Shown piece by piece: positions 54,752 through 64,000 of a stretch of DNA of 64,000 nt (position 1 is its first letter; the number at the start of each line of letters is the position of its first letter). A program made the position numbers and the translations under genes. The DNA comes from CAWANP01 sp963783445 (GTDB taxonomy: Bacteria > Chloroflexota > Anaerolineae > JAAYZQ01), in assembly GCA_963783445.1 (NCBI GenBank), contig CAWANP010000002.1:62001-126000 (forward strand). Reading direction: 5' to 3'. The notes under the pieces are model-generated. The model ran no database searches. It saw nothing but the letters and a program-made list of their open reading frames with translations, and was not told the DNA's origin.

Positions 54752-55247
54752 TTGTTTCCCCCTTCGGTCCGATCGTGCAGACTAGGTACGCATCCCATAT
54801 CATCCAACAGTCTCGACTCCTACTACATAGCAGGATCACCGGCACTTTTCCCAGTTTTCCTGGCTGGTTTCTGATATGACAGGTGTCTGCACATGATAGA
54901 CCTGACAGATCCTCCCAATGCGTTTACCGCGGGCCTGTCAGGTCTATCGCTGACCTTCCAAGATGAACTAACGTTACCGCGATATTCTACCATAACTTTT
55001 CATAAAGCCCAAACGCAGGGCTGGACACGTCAAACTTGCTCCGCGCCCAGTCCAATTACCTTTGACATGGGCCTGTCCAGGGGCGGCAGACGGGCAATAC
55101 CATATGTAGTGGTGCGTCGGGAATCGAGCCCAAGATGTTGGTGTGTGTACTGGCCCGGATAATCTAGCTACGGTGGGGATGGAAACCGTATGCAATCTGA
55201 AGGACAGGCAGCGATTGTTGGCACGCCTTCTGCGGCTGAGAAATCGA
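54752..55247. other. Intergenic region with a long inverted repeat
   Basis: These 496 bases between xerD and the PfkB-family gene hold the hairpin at 54895-54948. No gene, RNA or promoter could be supported in the rest. Short plus-strand frames here have no recognisable content. Confidence 0.5.
54895..54948. repeat. Perfect 14-bp inverted repeat of the CCTGTCAGG type
   Basis: GATAGACCTGACAG at 54895-54908 is the exact reverse complement of 54935-54948, with a 26-base loop. A partial copy (GACAGGTGTC) lies just upstream. It looks like an interspersed palindromic element. Confidence 0.7.
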
Positions 55248-56117
55248 TCAAGAATGGGAGGGTGGCAGCGCCTCCTCACTCTTGAGATATGCTTCGACCT
55301 GCTGCCGGAATGGAATGGCGGTCACGCCTCGCCCCTCAATCGAGTAGGATGCTGCGACGTTGGCAAAGCCAGCTGCTTGACACGGATCGCCTGTCTCAGC
55401 CAGGTAGAAAAGAAAGGCTGCGGCGAATACATCGCCGGCGCCAGTAAGATCCGCCTCCAGAGCAGGCCGTGCCGGGTAGTGACAATGCTCGTTTCCCTGG
55501 TAGACAGTGGCGCCGTGCTCGGCGTGGGTGATCACGAGGATTTCAACCAGGTGCCTCCATTCTTGAACCAGAGCATCCGGGTCGGGTACATCCATGTCGC
55601 TGAGAACCAGCACGTTGATCCGCCTCAGCAACGCCTCGGGTGGAGACCACTCGGTGAAGGAGATCAGTCCGGTCTCGTCCCAGCGGCGGAAAAAGCCCTG
55701 AGGCATCAAGCAGATCAGTGACTCATCGGAGAAGCAGAAAAAGACCTCCGGTTCGATCTCTCGATCAATTGAACCCAAGTAGACCATCGGTGCTGAGCGC
55801 CACTCGAGAGGAATGTCGCAGCACCTGATCACGTCGGCTCGCTGGTGAATGTACTGCGTTCGCTCACCGTTGTGATAGATGTTCTCAAACTCTGTGGTGA
55901 CGGGAGAATCGCGGCGCACCGACTGGACGCTTGGCAATGCCTGATCCAGATCCAGGTCTGGGCCCGTACTGGTGACGACGCCCACGCGGCAGCCCATCCT
56001 GAGTGCAGTCGTGGCAGCGTAGGAAACCGAGCCACCGAGGCTCAAGCTGCCGTCGGGCATGCGGTCCTGACAGATGTGGCCGATGACAAGGAATTCAGGA
56101 AGGTCTGGCGTGCTCAA
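55248..56117 (-). CDS. PfkB-family (ribokinase-like) sugar or nucleoside kinase
   Basis: The 289-residue kinase has an N-terminal LVIGHICQDRM and LGGSVSYAATTALRMG (the substrate-binding Gly-Gly), a strand region with EWSPPEALLRRINVLVLSDMD, and the catalytic motif ADLTGAGDVFAAAFLFYL with Asp229 as base. VITHAEHGATVY is also typical. The substrate is not clear. The start is TTG at 56117, overlapping the radical SAM gene stop by four bases (TTGA), so the two are coupled. Confidence 0.85.
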   Translation of the reverse strand: MSTPDLPEFLVIGHICQDRMPDGSLSLGGSVSYAATTALRMGCRVGVVTSTGPDLDLDQALPSVQSVRRDSPVTTEFENIYHNGERTQYIHQRADVIRCCDIPLEWRSAPMVYLGSIDREIEPEVFFCFSDESLICLMPQGFFRRWDETGLISFTEWSPPEALLRRINVLVLSDMDVPDPDALVQEWRHLVEILVITHAEHGATVYQGNEHCHYPARPALEADLTGAGDVFAAAFLFYLAETGDPCQAAGFANVAASYSIEGRGVTAIPFRQQVEAYLKSEEALPPSHS

Positions 56118-57888
56118 TTGATCACCATGTCTCTCTGGGCCTGGGGCCGCAAGCGTCTTATCATCTGCCCCGCAAAGAATCCGGCTGCGCTCAGCAGGTT
56201 TAGCTTCAGACCGCGAAGGGGGACGTTAAGCTCGGCCTTGTCGCAAACCGTGGATAGATTGGCGTCATCAACCTGGGGCTTGATGGCACGCAGGAGCTTT
56301 GCCCGGCGCTCCGCGTCTGGGATGCTCACAATGTCGTCCACCTGAGCGATGAGGCGTCGTGCTTTCAGGATGCGTATTTCTGTTTGCTCTGCTTGGGCGG
56401 GGTCCACCAAGCCATAGTGGGCCTTCAGGCGATTCAGCCTCAGCCCCGCTTCATAAGTGCTGTCGACGATCTGATCCCGGTTCATCCATTCAGTCTCATA
56501 GTTGAGGACGTACTTCCAACTGGGCTGTACCAGCGCCTGGCGGTGTTCCTCCAACGTACGGGCAAAGAATCGATAGCCGTATCTCTCCGGATTTTCGAAC
56601 ACAGGACTGCCCGGATCCAGGAAGGGGGCCAGGGGTGAGATGAAGGGGATGAGGCGGCGGTTTGGTCCTGTGTCCAGCTCACTCATCAGGTACTCGCAAT
56701 AGTCCACGGTATCCATCACAGACTGATAGTCCTGTTTGGGCAGGCCGACCATGAAAAAGACGTCGAGGCGCTGCACCCCGGCTTCCAGCGCGTAGCGCAT
56801 GGTCTCTTCGATGGGGGCATTCTTGTAGGATCGGCCAAAGGCGGTCGCGAACTTCTTCGCTATGGCTTTCCAGCGAGATCTCGAGCGTCCAGTTGGGCAT
56901 GGCCTCTGCCAGACGCTGGATAAAGTCGCGGTCGGCTGCGCCAAAAAGCTCGACGATGACCGGGCCCTGATAGCCGTGGATGGCTCGCAGGAACCGGTCG
57001 GCATATTCTTCCCCAGGCTGGCGGATGTCACCCAGAATGAATACCGGGCCCCTGCTAAAGCGGGCGATGTTGCGGATATCCTGGGCCAGCGCTTCGGGAT
57101 CGCGGTATGCAGGGCGGCGGCGGTTGTGCAGCGCCGAGAATGTGGTCGCCGAGCCACCGCATGTGCGGCAGTTGTGGGTGCAGCCTCGCACGCTGAGGGC
57201 GGCGGTAATCGGATAGCCCAACCAGCCCTTGAAGGGGACGAAACTCGCCAGATCGCGATAGCGCGCCACGGCTTTGACCACGTAGCTATAGTCGATCAAC
57301 ACGTGGTCCAGGGTAGTTGGGCTGTAGGTCAGGTCATTGATCTGGCTCGCGCCGTCCGGCTGCCGCCAGGTCAGGTTGGGGATTTCCGCCAACGGTAGGG
57401 CGCTCAGGGTGGCCGGTCAGGTGCTGCATTAGCTGCAGTACAGGTTCCTCGGTCGAGTCACCCCGCACGACAAAGTCCACCTCTGGCCGGCCGATCAGGT
57501 CTTTGTGAAAGTAGGTTGAGGAAAAGCCGCCAAAGATGACTGGGATGTCCGGGTGGAGTTTCTTGCACAATCGCGCCACCTCGATGGCCCCGTGGGCATG
57601 GGGCATCCAGTGCAGGTCGATGCCAAAGGCCGCTGGCCGCAGCTTCTTGAGAAACTTTTCCGGATCAAAGCTGTCACTGTTCAGCATGCGGACGGCCAGA
57701 TTGACGATGCGGACCTGCAGCCCGTGACGTTCCAGGTACTCAGCGATCGTGGTCAAGCCAATGGGGTACATCTCAAAGACCGGCGTACTGGGTACCAGGT
57801 CGCTCACCGGTCCATACAGGATCGATTCTTCTCGAAAGTCATACACGCTCGGAGCGTGCAACAGCACCAAATCTGCTTGGGGCATCAA
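56114..57888 (-). pseudogene. B12-binding domain/radical SAM protein, two frameshifts
   Basis: The gene is readable along its whole length of about 590 codons, but in three successive frames. The first part (57888 to about 57394) is a cobalamin-binding domain (DIPVIFGGFSSTYFHK, VDFVVRGDSTEEPV). The second (to about 56855) holds the radical SAM motif CTHNCRTC and PVFILGDIRQPGEEYADR. The third (to 56114) holds NAPIEETMRYALEAGVQRL and FFMVGLPKQDY. Each break is an extra base: one in GTTGGCGG near 57393, one near 56855 after EEVR. Either the gene is decaying or the raw sequence has errors. It looks like the TIGR04190 kind of protein. The reaction is unknown. Confidence 0.8.
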
Positions 57889-58024
57889 CTGGTCTCCGTA
57901 GAAGAGAATTCAATGTACCGTGCGCAATGTACATTGTTGTTATTTTTGTGGTTCTTTATCCGCTGCCTGCGTGTCCTGCCATTCTGCCGTGCGTAGGTTC
58001 GCAGGCCCGCTCATCTGCGGAATG

Positions 58025-58979
<955 letters not shown>

Positions 58980-59109
58980 GAATCGTTTCCTCCGGCCCAG
59001 GGATCTGGATGGTCAACTGGTGCCCTTGACCTTGCGTTGCAGCCGCTATGACAGCGGCAGGATTATACCAGGTTTCCTGGGAAAAGGGTAGTTGGCCGAG
59101 GTCTGTCGG

Positions 59110-60300
59110 TCAGACGGCGCCGCTCGAACGAAGCTGCGCGATCTGTTCATCCGTATAGCCAAGGACTGACTTGAGGATGGCCGTTGTATCGGCTCCCAGT
59201 GCAGGTGCCGGGCGCGCATGCTCGACAGCGTCCTGCACCTTTATCGCCGTGCGCACCTGCTTGAGGGTGCCAAAGCCGGGGTGCTCCACCTCGACGAGCA
59301 TGTCACGTTCCAAGACCTGTCTCTCCTGCAACGCCTCTTCGATGCTGTTTACCGGTGCGCAGGGCACCTGGCCAGTCATCCGCGCCAACCAATCTTGGGT
59401 CGTGCGCGCAAGGAACCGCTCCTTCAGGTCGGAGATCAGGGCATCCCGGTGTTCATACCTGCTGGCAAAGGAGGCGAAGCGGGGGTCGGCAGCCAGTTCG
59501 GGCGCTTCCAGGGCTCCAGTCAGCGCCCGCCAGAACTTCTCCTTGAAGCAGAGGACCACCAGATAGCCGTCTTGCGTCTGGAATACCTGGGCGGGAACGA
59601 GGGAAGCATGGGCCGAATCCGCCAGCCTGGCAGGGTGGTATTCGCGGTTGAGGGTCCAGATGGCGACATAGTTCAGCATGCTGATGGCCGAGTCGAGCAA
59701 GCTGACGTCGACGTCGCAGCCCAGGCCGGTTCTTTGGGCGTCCAGCAAGCCCGCCAGAAGGCCAACCATGGCCACGGCGCCGGCGGAAAAATCGACCATC
59801 GAGAGACCACTCTTGGCAGGCGTCGCGTCAGGGTCTCCGGTCAGGCTCATCCAGCCGGCCAGACCCTGGATGAGATAGTCATAGGCCGGCTCGGCACGGC
59901 GGGGCCCGGTGGTCCCAAAACCGCTCAACGAGCAGCAGACGATCCGGGGATTTGTAGCCTTGAGCTGTTCATAGGTCAGACCCAGCGCCTCCGGCTGGTC
60001 GCCGCGCAGGTTCGAAAACACCCCGTCCGACACCTGCACCAGGTCGCGAAACACCCGCTGCCCGTCAGGATGCTTCAGGTCCAGGGTCATGCTGAGTTTG
60101 TTACGATTCAGGGACTGGAAATAGAGGCTGTCGCCGGGTATCGTGTAGGGGGGGACGGTGCGGGCGACGTCGCCTCCAGCGCTGGGGTTCTCTATTTTGA
60201 TCACCTCCGCGCCCAGATCCGCGAGATGCAGCGTGCCAAAAGGTCCTGCCCCAAACTGGGACACGGCCAGCACGCGGTAGCCGTTCAAGAGGTCCTTCAT
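59110..60300 (-). CDS. CoA transferase, CaiB/BaiF (family III)
   Basis: The 396-residue enzyme reads YRVLAVSQFGAGPFGTLHLADLGAEVIKIENPSAGG at the N-terminus, NRNKLSMTLDLKHPDGQ, SGFGTTGP and the catalytic Asp141 in AYDYLIQGLAGWMSLTG. It would move CoA between carboxylic acids. Together with the MaoC hydratase coded upstream, with which it overlaps by ATGA, it resembles CoA transferase/hydratase pairs of C4-C5 dicarboxylic acid routes such as mesaconate and itaconate; which acid is used here is inference only. Confidence 0.9.
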   Translation of the reverse strand: MKDLLNGYRVLAVSQFGAGPFGTLHLADLGAEVIKIENPSAGGDVARTVPPYTIPGDSLYFQSLNRNKLSMTLDLKHPDGQRVFRDLVQVSDGVFSNLRGDQPEALGLTYEQLKATNPRIVCCSLSGFGTTGPRRAEPAYDYLIQGLAGWMSLTGDPDATPAKSGLSMVDFSAGAVAMVGLLAGLLDAQRTGLGCDVDVSLLDSAISMLNYVAIWTLNREYHPARLADSAHASLVPAQVFQTQDGYLVVLCFKEKFWRALTGALEAPELAADPRFASFASRYEHRDALISDLKERFLARTTQDWLARMTGQVPCAPVNSIEEALQERQVLERDMLVEVEHPGFGTLKQVRTAIKVQDAVEHARPAPALGADTTAILKSVLGYTDEQIAQLRSSGAV

Positions 60301-60812
60301 GATGCGGCTCCTGCTGGCTCGGGCTCATCTGCGGGAGGAAATGGACCCGCAGCCGCGGGGCCAGCTTGGCGCTTGGGTACCAGCACTGCGCGCTGGAAAG
60401 AAAGGATCCGCTCTTCCCGCTGGTTAAACGCCTCTGTACTAACCCAGACGATGCCGCGATCCGGCTTGCTCCGCGACTCGCGCATCTTCAGAATCGTCGT
60501 CTGAGCGTAAACCGTGTCTCCATGAAAAGTGGGGGCGTGGTGCTTGACTTCGGTGTACTCCAGGTTGGCGATGGCGTGTCCCGAGATATCGGGCACGGTC
60601 ATGCCGACGACCAGGCTGAAAATCAAGGTCCCCACCACCAGCGGGCGCCCGTGTTGGGTATGAGCGGCAAAGTTAGCGTCGATGTGAAGCGGGTTGTGGT
60701 TCATGGTCAGCATGCAGAATAGCATGTCGTCGGCTTGCGTGATGGTACGGCCGGGATAGTGTTTGATGGTCTCCCCGGGGAAGAAGTCCTCATAATAGCG
60801 ACCAAATGCCAT
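60297..60812 (-). CDS. MaoC family hydratase (mesaconyl-CoA hydratase-like)
   Basis: The 171-residue hotdog protein starts RYYEDFFPGETIKHYPGRTITQADD. The hydratase motif follows: MLTMNHNPLHIDANFAAHTQHGRPLVVG supplies the Asp and His pair. LVVGMTVPDISGHAIANLEYTEVKHHAP and AQTTILKMRESRSKPDRGIV fit the (R)-hydratase and mesaconyl-CoA hydratase group. The C-terminal Pro/Ala-rich tail is not conserved. It precedes the CoA transferase gene by overlap. Confidence 0.85.
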   Translation of the reverse strand: MAFGRYYEDFFPGETIKHYPGRTITQADDMLFCMLTMNHNPLHIDANFAAHTQHGRPLVVGTLIFSLVVGMTVPDISGHAIANLEYTEVKHHAPTFHGDTVYAQTTILKMRESRSKPDRGIVWVSTEAFNQREERILSFQRAVLVPKRQAGPAAAGPFPPADEPEPAGAAS

Positions 60813-60867
60813 CTTTGCTCTCCTTTGAGGTCATCAATTTATCGGTTGGTGGGTGGTTGACTGCCTC

Positions 60868-62598
60868 TCAAATCCCTACTGCGGTGCTCATCTTGTACGG
60901 TTCGACGCCGCTGCGCAAGGTGCCATTCTCGCGATCGACGAGTATCCCGTTGGGCCGGGCAAAGTAGGAACTGAGAAAGGTCTCTTCTCTTAGTACGATC
61001 TCGTGCCCGATCTGGCCCAGTGCCCGGATCACATCGGCGGGCAGCCGCACGTCCGCGTGCAGCGGGCCTGTTTCGACGTGGATGCGTGGGGCGCTGATGG
61101 CGGCCTGCATACCCAGGTCATGGTCGAGTACATTCAGCATCACTTGCAGCACAGCGCTGATGACCTTGCGTCCACCAGGCGCGCCCAAGGCCATGAGCGG
61201 ACCCTGCTCATCAAAGACCAGCGCCGGCGTGGCAGCGCTCATGGTGCGCTTTCCGGGTCCGATAGAATTCACATTCCCCGGCTCAGGGTCAAACCACATC
61301 GTGCCGTTGTTGAGCAGGATGCCGGTACCGGGTACGACCACACCTGAGCCGAATAACTGGCCCAATGTGGCTGTTAGCGCGACCATGTTGTGATGGCGGT
61401 CAATGACGCTCAGGTGGGTTGTGTGTCCCTCCGGGGCCTGGCGATTCTCAGGCATCGCCAGGCTGGCAGGTCGCCCCCCGGGCTGGTGGGCCCAGGGATC
61501 TCCGATAGGCTGGTGTAGCGGTCCGCGTTCCATTTCGATCTGGCTGCCACGCGCGGCCGCGTAGGCCTTGGACTGCAGGCCTTCCAACGGGATCGCTGCC
61601 GCGGTCGTATCGCCCAGATGGGTGAATCGATCGGCGAAAGCCAAACGCAGGGCTTCGGCTACCACGTGGAGGGCGCCTGCACTGTTGTGTCCCAGCGAAG
61701 CCAGATCAAAGCCTTCCAGGATGTTCAGCGCCTCGGCCACGGTGGGGCCTCCGGTGTTCTCGGGGACCATGGCCACCTGTTTGTGCCGGTAGTCCACCAG
61801 CAGGGGATCCCGAACGCGGACGCGATAGCCAGCAAGATCCTGTTCACTGAGAATCCCCCCGTGGTCCTGAATGTGGCCGGTAATGGCCCTGGCGATCTCG
61901 CCCTTGTAGAAACCATCGGGCCCCTGCTCGGCGATATGCCGCAGCGTGTTGGCCAGATCGGGTTGGCGCAGCCGGTCGGGGGCGCGGTTGTCGTCGTGAT
62001 TCGCCGGGCGAAAGGGTGTGCCATCAGGGCGATAGAAAACCGACATGGTTTCAGGGAATCGCCGCAGGCGGCCCATTGCCGAAGCAGAGTTGGCAAAGAC
62101 GTACCAGTCCAGCAGGAAACCCTCGGAAGCCAAACGGATGGCCGGGGCCATCACCTGAGGCAGGGACATGGTGCCAAATTCGTCCAGCAACCGGGCATAG
62201 GCGGCCACGGCTCCAGGCACTGCGGGCGTACGGTAGCCGCTCTCCGCGGCTTCATCCTTGGTCGCCCGCCAGCCATAAACGCCTGAGCCTCTTGCCGGCG
62301 GTTCTACCAGCTCAAACATATCCTCCCGGGCGGCCTGAGGGAGTGTGGCACTGCCGTCGAATGCTGCCGTGCGGCCGCTGCCTGCATGGTGGACCACGAT
62401 GTAGGCCAGGGCACCCAGGCCGCTCATGAATGGTTCGACGACACCGATGGCAAAGGCAGTTGCAGCGGCTGCATCGGCAGCGTTGCCACCCTGCCGAAGG
62501 ATCTCTGCACCAGCCTCCGCGGCCAGCGGGTGCATGGCGGTTACGATCCCACCTTCGGTCACGACTTCCGTCTTGTCGATGATTCGCTTGCTTCTCAC
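60868..62598 (-). CDS. ggt: Gamma-glutamyltransferase family protein
   Basis: The 576-residue Ntn-hydrolase has GMVVTSHP-like GGIVTAMHPLAAEAGAEIL, RQGGNAADAAAATAFAIGVVEP, GAVAAYARLLDEFG and VPENTGGPTVAEALNILEG. The self-cleavage site is Thr393 in EGHTTHLSVID, the new N-terminus of the small subunit. Ggt and the cephalosporin-acylase-like members are alike at this level, so the substrate is open. No N-terminal signal peptide is seen, which is unusual because the enzyme is often exported. The start is GTG at 62598 downstream of GGAGAGAGAGGGG. Confidence 0.88.
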   Translation of the reverse strand: MRSKRIIDKTEVVTEGGIVTAMHPLAAEAGAEILRQGGNAADAAAATAFAIGVVEPFMSGLGALAYIVVHHAGSGRTAAFDGSATLPQAAREDMFELVEPPARGSGVYGWRATKDEAAESGYRTPAVPGAVAAYARLLDEFGTMSLPQVMAPAIRLASEGFLLDWYVFANSASAMGRLRRFPETMSVFYRPDGTPFRPANHDDNRAPDRLRQPDLANTLRHIAEQGPDGFYKGEIARAITGHIQDHGGILSEQDLAGYRVRVRDPLLVDYRHKQVAMVPENTGGPTVAEALNILEGFDLASLGHNSAGALHVVAEALRLAFADRFTHLGDTTAAAIPLEGLQSKAYAAARGSQIEMERGPLHQPIGDPWAHQPGGRPASLAMPENRQAPEGHTTHLSVIDRHHNMVALTATLGQLFGSGVVVPGTGILLNNGTMWFDPEPGNVNSIGPGKRTMSAATPALVFDEQGPLMALGAPGGRKVISAVLQVMLNVLDHDLGMQAAISAPRIHVETGPLHADVRLPADVIRALGQIGHEIVLREETFLSSYFARPNGILVDRENGTLRSGVEPYKMSTAVGI

Positions 62599-62920
62599 GT
62601 CAGCCCCTCTCTCTCCTTTGAGACAATCAGCATGCTAGAGATCGTGCAAGAGTAGTTCAGGACAACGATGATACCACAGGACCCGTCGCCCACCAAATTG
62701 ACAGTGACTGGCAGGTTGCCAGGCCAGATGCCAGCCCAGTCTGTCACGCAGGTTTTATGCCAACACTACTAACTTCTTCTATATTCTAGTTGATTGCTTG
62801 ACATTTTAGCCATATGTCTGGTATAATGAATCCGCGCAAACAAGCTATGCTGTGGTCATGGATGTCTGAGGAGGGTGGCCTGCTGCCAGCCCGATGCAGA
62901 CAGTCCAGGGAGGAAAGAAC
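62599..62920. other. Intergenic region between ggt and the glycosyltransferase gene
   Basis: These 322 bases hold the promoter at 62798-62827. An upstream TTGACAGTGACTGGCAGG has a short palindrome (GGCAGGTTGCC) but no clear function. Confidence 0.5.
62798..62827 (+). promoter_or_regulatory. Sigma-70-type promoter before the glycosyltransferase gene
   Basis: TTGACA at 62798-62803 and TATAAT at 62822-62827 are 18 bases apart, about 95 bases before the ATG at 62921. Confidence 0.75.
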
Positions 62921-63769
62921 ATGTGGGCGCCTAATAGGGGTACGGGTAATACCCGGGAGATAGGGCCGGTCTTGGTGGTCATTCCCGCCTACAACGAAGA
63001 GGAATCAATACGAAGGGTTGTGGAGGGCGTCAACCAGCACATCCCTCTGGCGGATGTCCTCGTCGTGGATGATGGCTCATCGGATGATACGAGCCGCCGG
63101 GTTCGAGAATCTGGCGCCGAGTTGCTTCGACTGCCACGCAATCTGGGTGTTGGCGCGGCGCTAGAGGTGGCACTGCGCTATGCCAAGGATCTGGGCTATT
63201 CCTATGCCCTGCGGGTGGACGCGGATGGGCAGCACGATCCACAGGACGCCCTTCGGCTGCTGGATGCCGTCAGGCGAGGTGAGGCTGACGTGTTGATTGG
63301 TTCTCGTTTCCTGGAGACTGGCTCCGCGGAGAGGCGGGGGGCAAGGATGCCCAAGTGGCGGCATCAGACGACGCCAGTTCGGGCAGTGGGTATCAAGGCA
63401 TTTGCCTGGTTGGTGTCGCTCCTGATTGGCCAACAGATCTCGGATCCGACCTGTGGGCTGCGCTGCTTCAATCGCCAAGCCATGTGCTACCTGGCCCGGA
63501 ACCATCCCCAGGATTACCCGGAGGTTGAGTCCATGGTCGTCCTGCACCGCGCAGGCTTTCGGCTGAAGGAATTGCCGGTAGAGATCTATCCGCGTACTGG
63601 TGGCGTGAGTTCTATCAGTGCCTGGAAAGCGGTCTACTATGTCTTCCGTGTTATGCTGGCAGCTTCAATCGCTGCCGTACGGAACATACCAAACGGAAAA
63701 CCGGTAGAGGCTGGGCGGAGGTCAATGGAGCCCGAAAAGATCCCGGAGGAGGAACCCCGTGTCGCCTAG
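62921..63769 (+). CDS. Family 2 glycosyltransferase (DPM synthase-like)
   Basis: The 282-residue enzyme has a GT-A core: LVVIPAYNEEESIRRVV, VLVVDDGSSDDTSR, LRLPRNLGVGAAL and the metal site RVDADGQHDPQDAL. VLIGSRFL and DPTCGLRCFNR are further landmarks of the dolichyl-phosphate-mannose-synthase-like and polyprenyl group. The start at 62921 is chosen because GGAGG stands 7 bases upstream, rather than 62894. The DUF2304 gene that follows overlaps it by 11 bases, a common pairing in polysaccharide loci. Confidence 0.9.
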   Translation: MWAPNRGTGNTREIGPVLVVIPAYNEEESIRRVVEGVNQHIPLADVLVVDDGSSDDTSRRVRESGAELLRLPRNLGVGAALEVALRYAKDLGYSYALRVDADGQHDPQDALRLLDAVRRGEADVLIGSRFLETGSAERRGARMPKWRHQTTPVRAVGIKAFAWLVSLLIGQQISDPTCGLRCFNRQAMCYLARNHPQDYPEVESMVVLHRAGFRLKELPVEIYPRTGGVSSISAWKAVYYVFRVMLAASIAAVRNIPNGKPVEAGRRSMEPEKIPEEEPRVA

Positions 63770-64000
63770 AACCCAAGTGATCGGCGTTGTCATGATTGTC
63801 CTGGCACTGGTTCTTATCATGGAATTGGTTCGTCGCCGGCGGCTGCGTACCGGGTACTCGTTGCTGTGGCTGTTCACCGGCCTGGTCGTGCTTGTCCTGG
63901 CCGTGTGGACAGGCCTGGTGGAGTACCTGACGCAGTTTCTGGGCGTCCGGTCTCCTGGATCGATGCTCTTTGCAGCGGGTATCTTGTTTACTCTTCTTCT
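63759..64000 (+). CDS. DUF2304 domain protein, cut by the window end
   Basis: The visible 80 codons start at GTG 63759 after GAGGAGGAA. They code for a hydrophobic helix (VIGVVMIVLALVLIMELV), a basic turn VRRRRLRTGYSLLW, a second helix (LFTGLVVLVLAVWTG) and the start of a third. This is the DUF2304 pattern. The family sits beside family 2 glycosyltransferases, probably as a membrane partner. The C-terminus lies outside the window. Confidence 0.8.
   Translation, partial: MSPRTQVIGVVMIVLALVLIMELVRRRRLRTGYSLLWLFTGLVVLVLAVWTGLVEYLTQFLGVRSPGSMLFAAGILFTLL

Overview
The window is a GC-rich bacterial chromosome segment with one complete rRNA operon. The gene set suggests a member of the Chloroflexota, probably near the Anaerolineae: GAAC-N4-GTTC LexA boxes, a short FtsK-like translocase beside lexA, DUF6391, DUF2304, a B12-binding radical SAM protein, and MoxR, CaiB, MaoC and aldehyde:ferredoxin oxidoreductase genes. 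This is inference from gene content; the 16S gene at 47692-49190 would settle it. Shine-Dalgarno sequences of the GGAGG type are common and match the 16S 3' end.

Layout. 1-5540 is a worn region: a cut-off MFS transporter, a truncated kinase fragment, two very long perfect hairpins, pirin, an O-methyltransferase, a tyrosine recombinase lacking its two catalytic histidines, a zinc-motif protein and a BNR-repeat remnant. 5680-10524 is a lipid locus behind a strong promoter: atypical SDR, PlsC-type acyltransferase, SCP2 carrier and WS/DGAT wax ester/triacylglycerol synthase. 10733-17101 is a minus-strand run: epimerase, methyltransferase, FAD dehydrogenase, rmlC, miaB, queA. 17218-21872 is an SOS cassette: two lexA paralogues, each with its own LexA boxes, then a cysteine-rich protein, a soluble FtsK-like ATPase and several small proteins including a DUF6504-like one. 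21883-26878 holds holA, DUF6391, an anchored amidase, a minimal metallopeptidase, an unknown protein and an RsbW/STAS pair. 26909-31631 holds a C45 hydrolase, a tungsten-type aldehyde:ferredoxin oxidoreductase and a papain-like protease followed by a chagasin-type inhibitor.

31722-43847 is an acyl metabolism block. On the minus strand are etfB, etfA, an acyl-CoA dehydrogenase, an SDR with the FabI-type Tyr-x6-Lys motif and a FabK-like flavoprotein. Divergent on the plus strand are fabF, fabH, an acyl-CoA carboxylase beta subunit, a small subunit, a biotin carrier protein, pncC and a second DUF6504-like protein. A FlK-like thioesterase and a helical protein follow on the minus strand. No biotin carboxylase gene is present.

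43951-49589 is the rRNA operon on the minus strand (16S, tRNA-Ile, 23S, 5S). Long pairing arms flank each rRNA, and three tandem promoters spaced 132-133 bases lie upstream. 49901-54751 holds a small membrane protein, murJ, an anchored Ig-like protein, pnp and xerD. 55248-62598 holds a PfkB-family kinase, a radical SAM gene with two frameshifts, a moxR gene with one, then CaiB, MaoC and gamma-glutamyltransferase genes. 62798-64000 holds a family 2 glycosyltransferase and a DUF2304 protein cut by the window end.

The two most interesting units are the SOS cassette at 17218-21872 and the lipid locus at 5680-10524. In the lipid locus two of the enzymes carry the same Cys-x9-Cys-x10-Cys-x2-His module, and short palindromic repeats are translated as part of the proteins.
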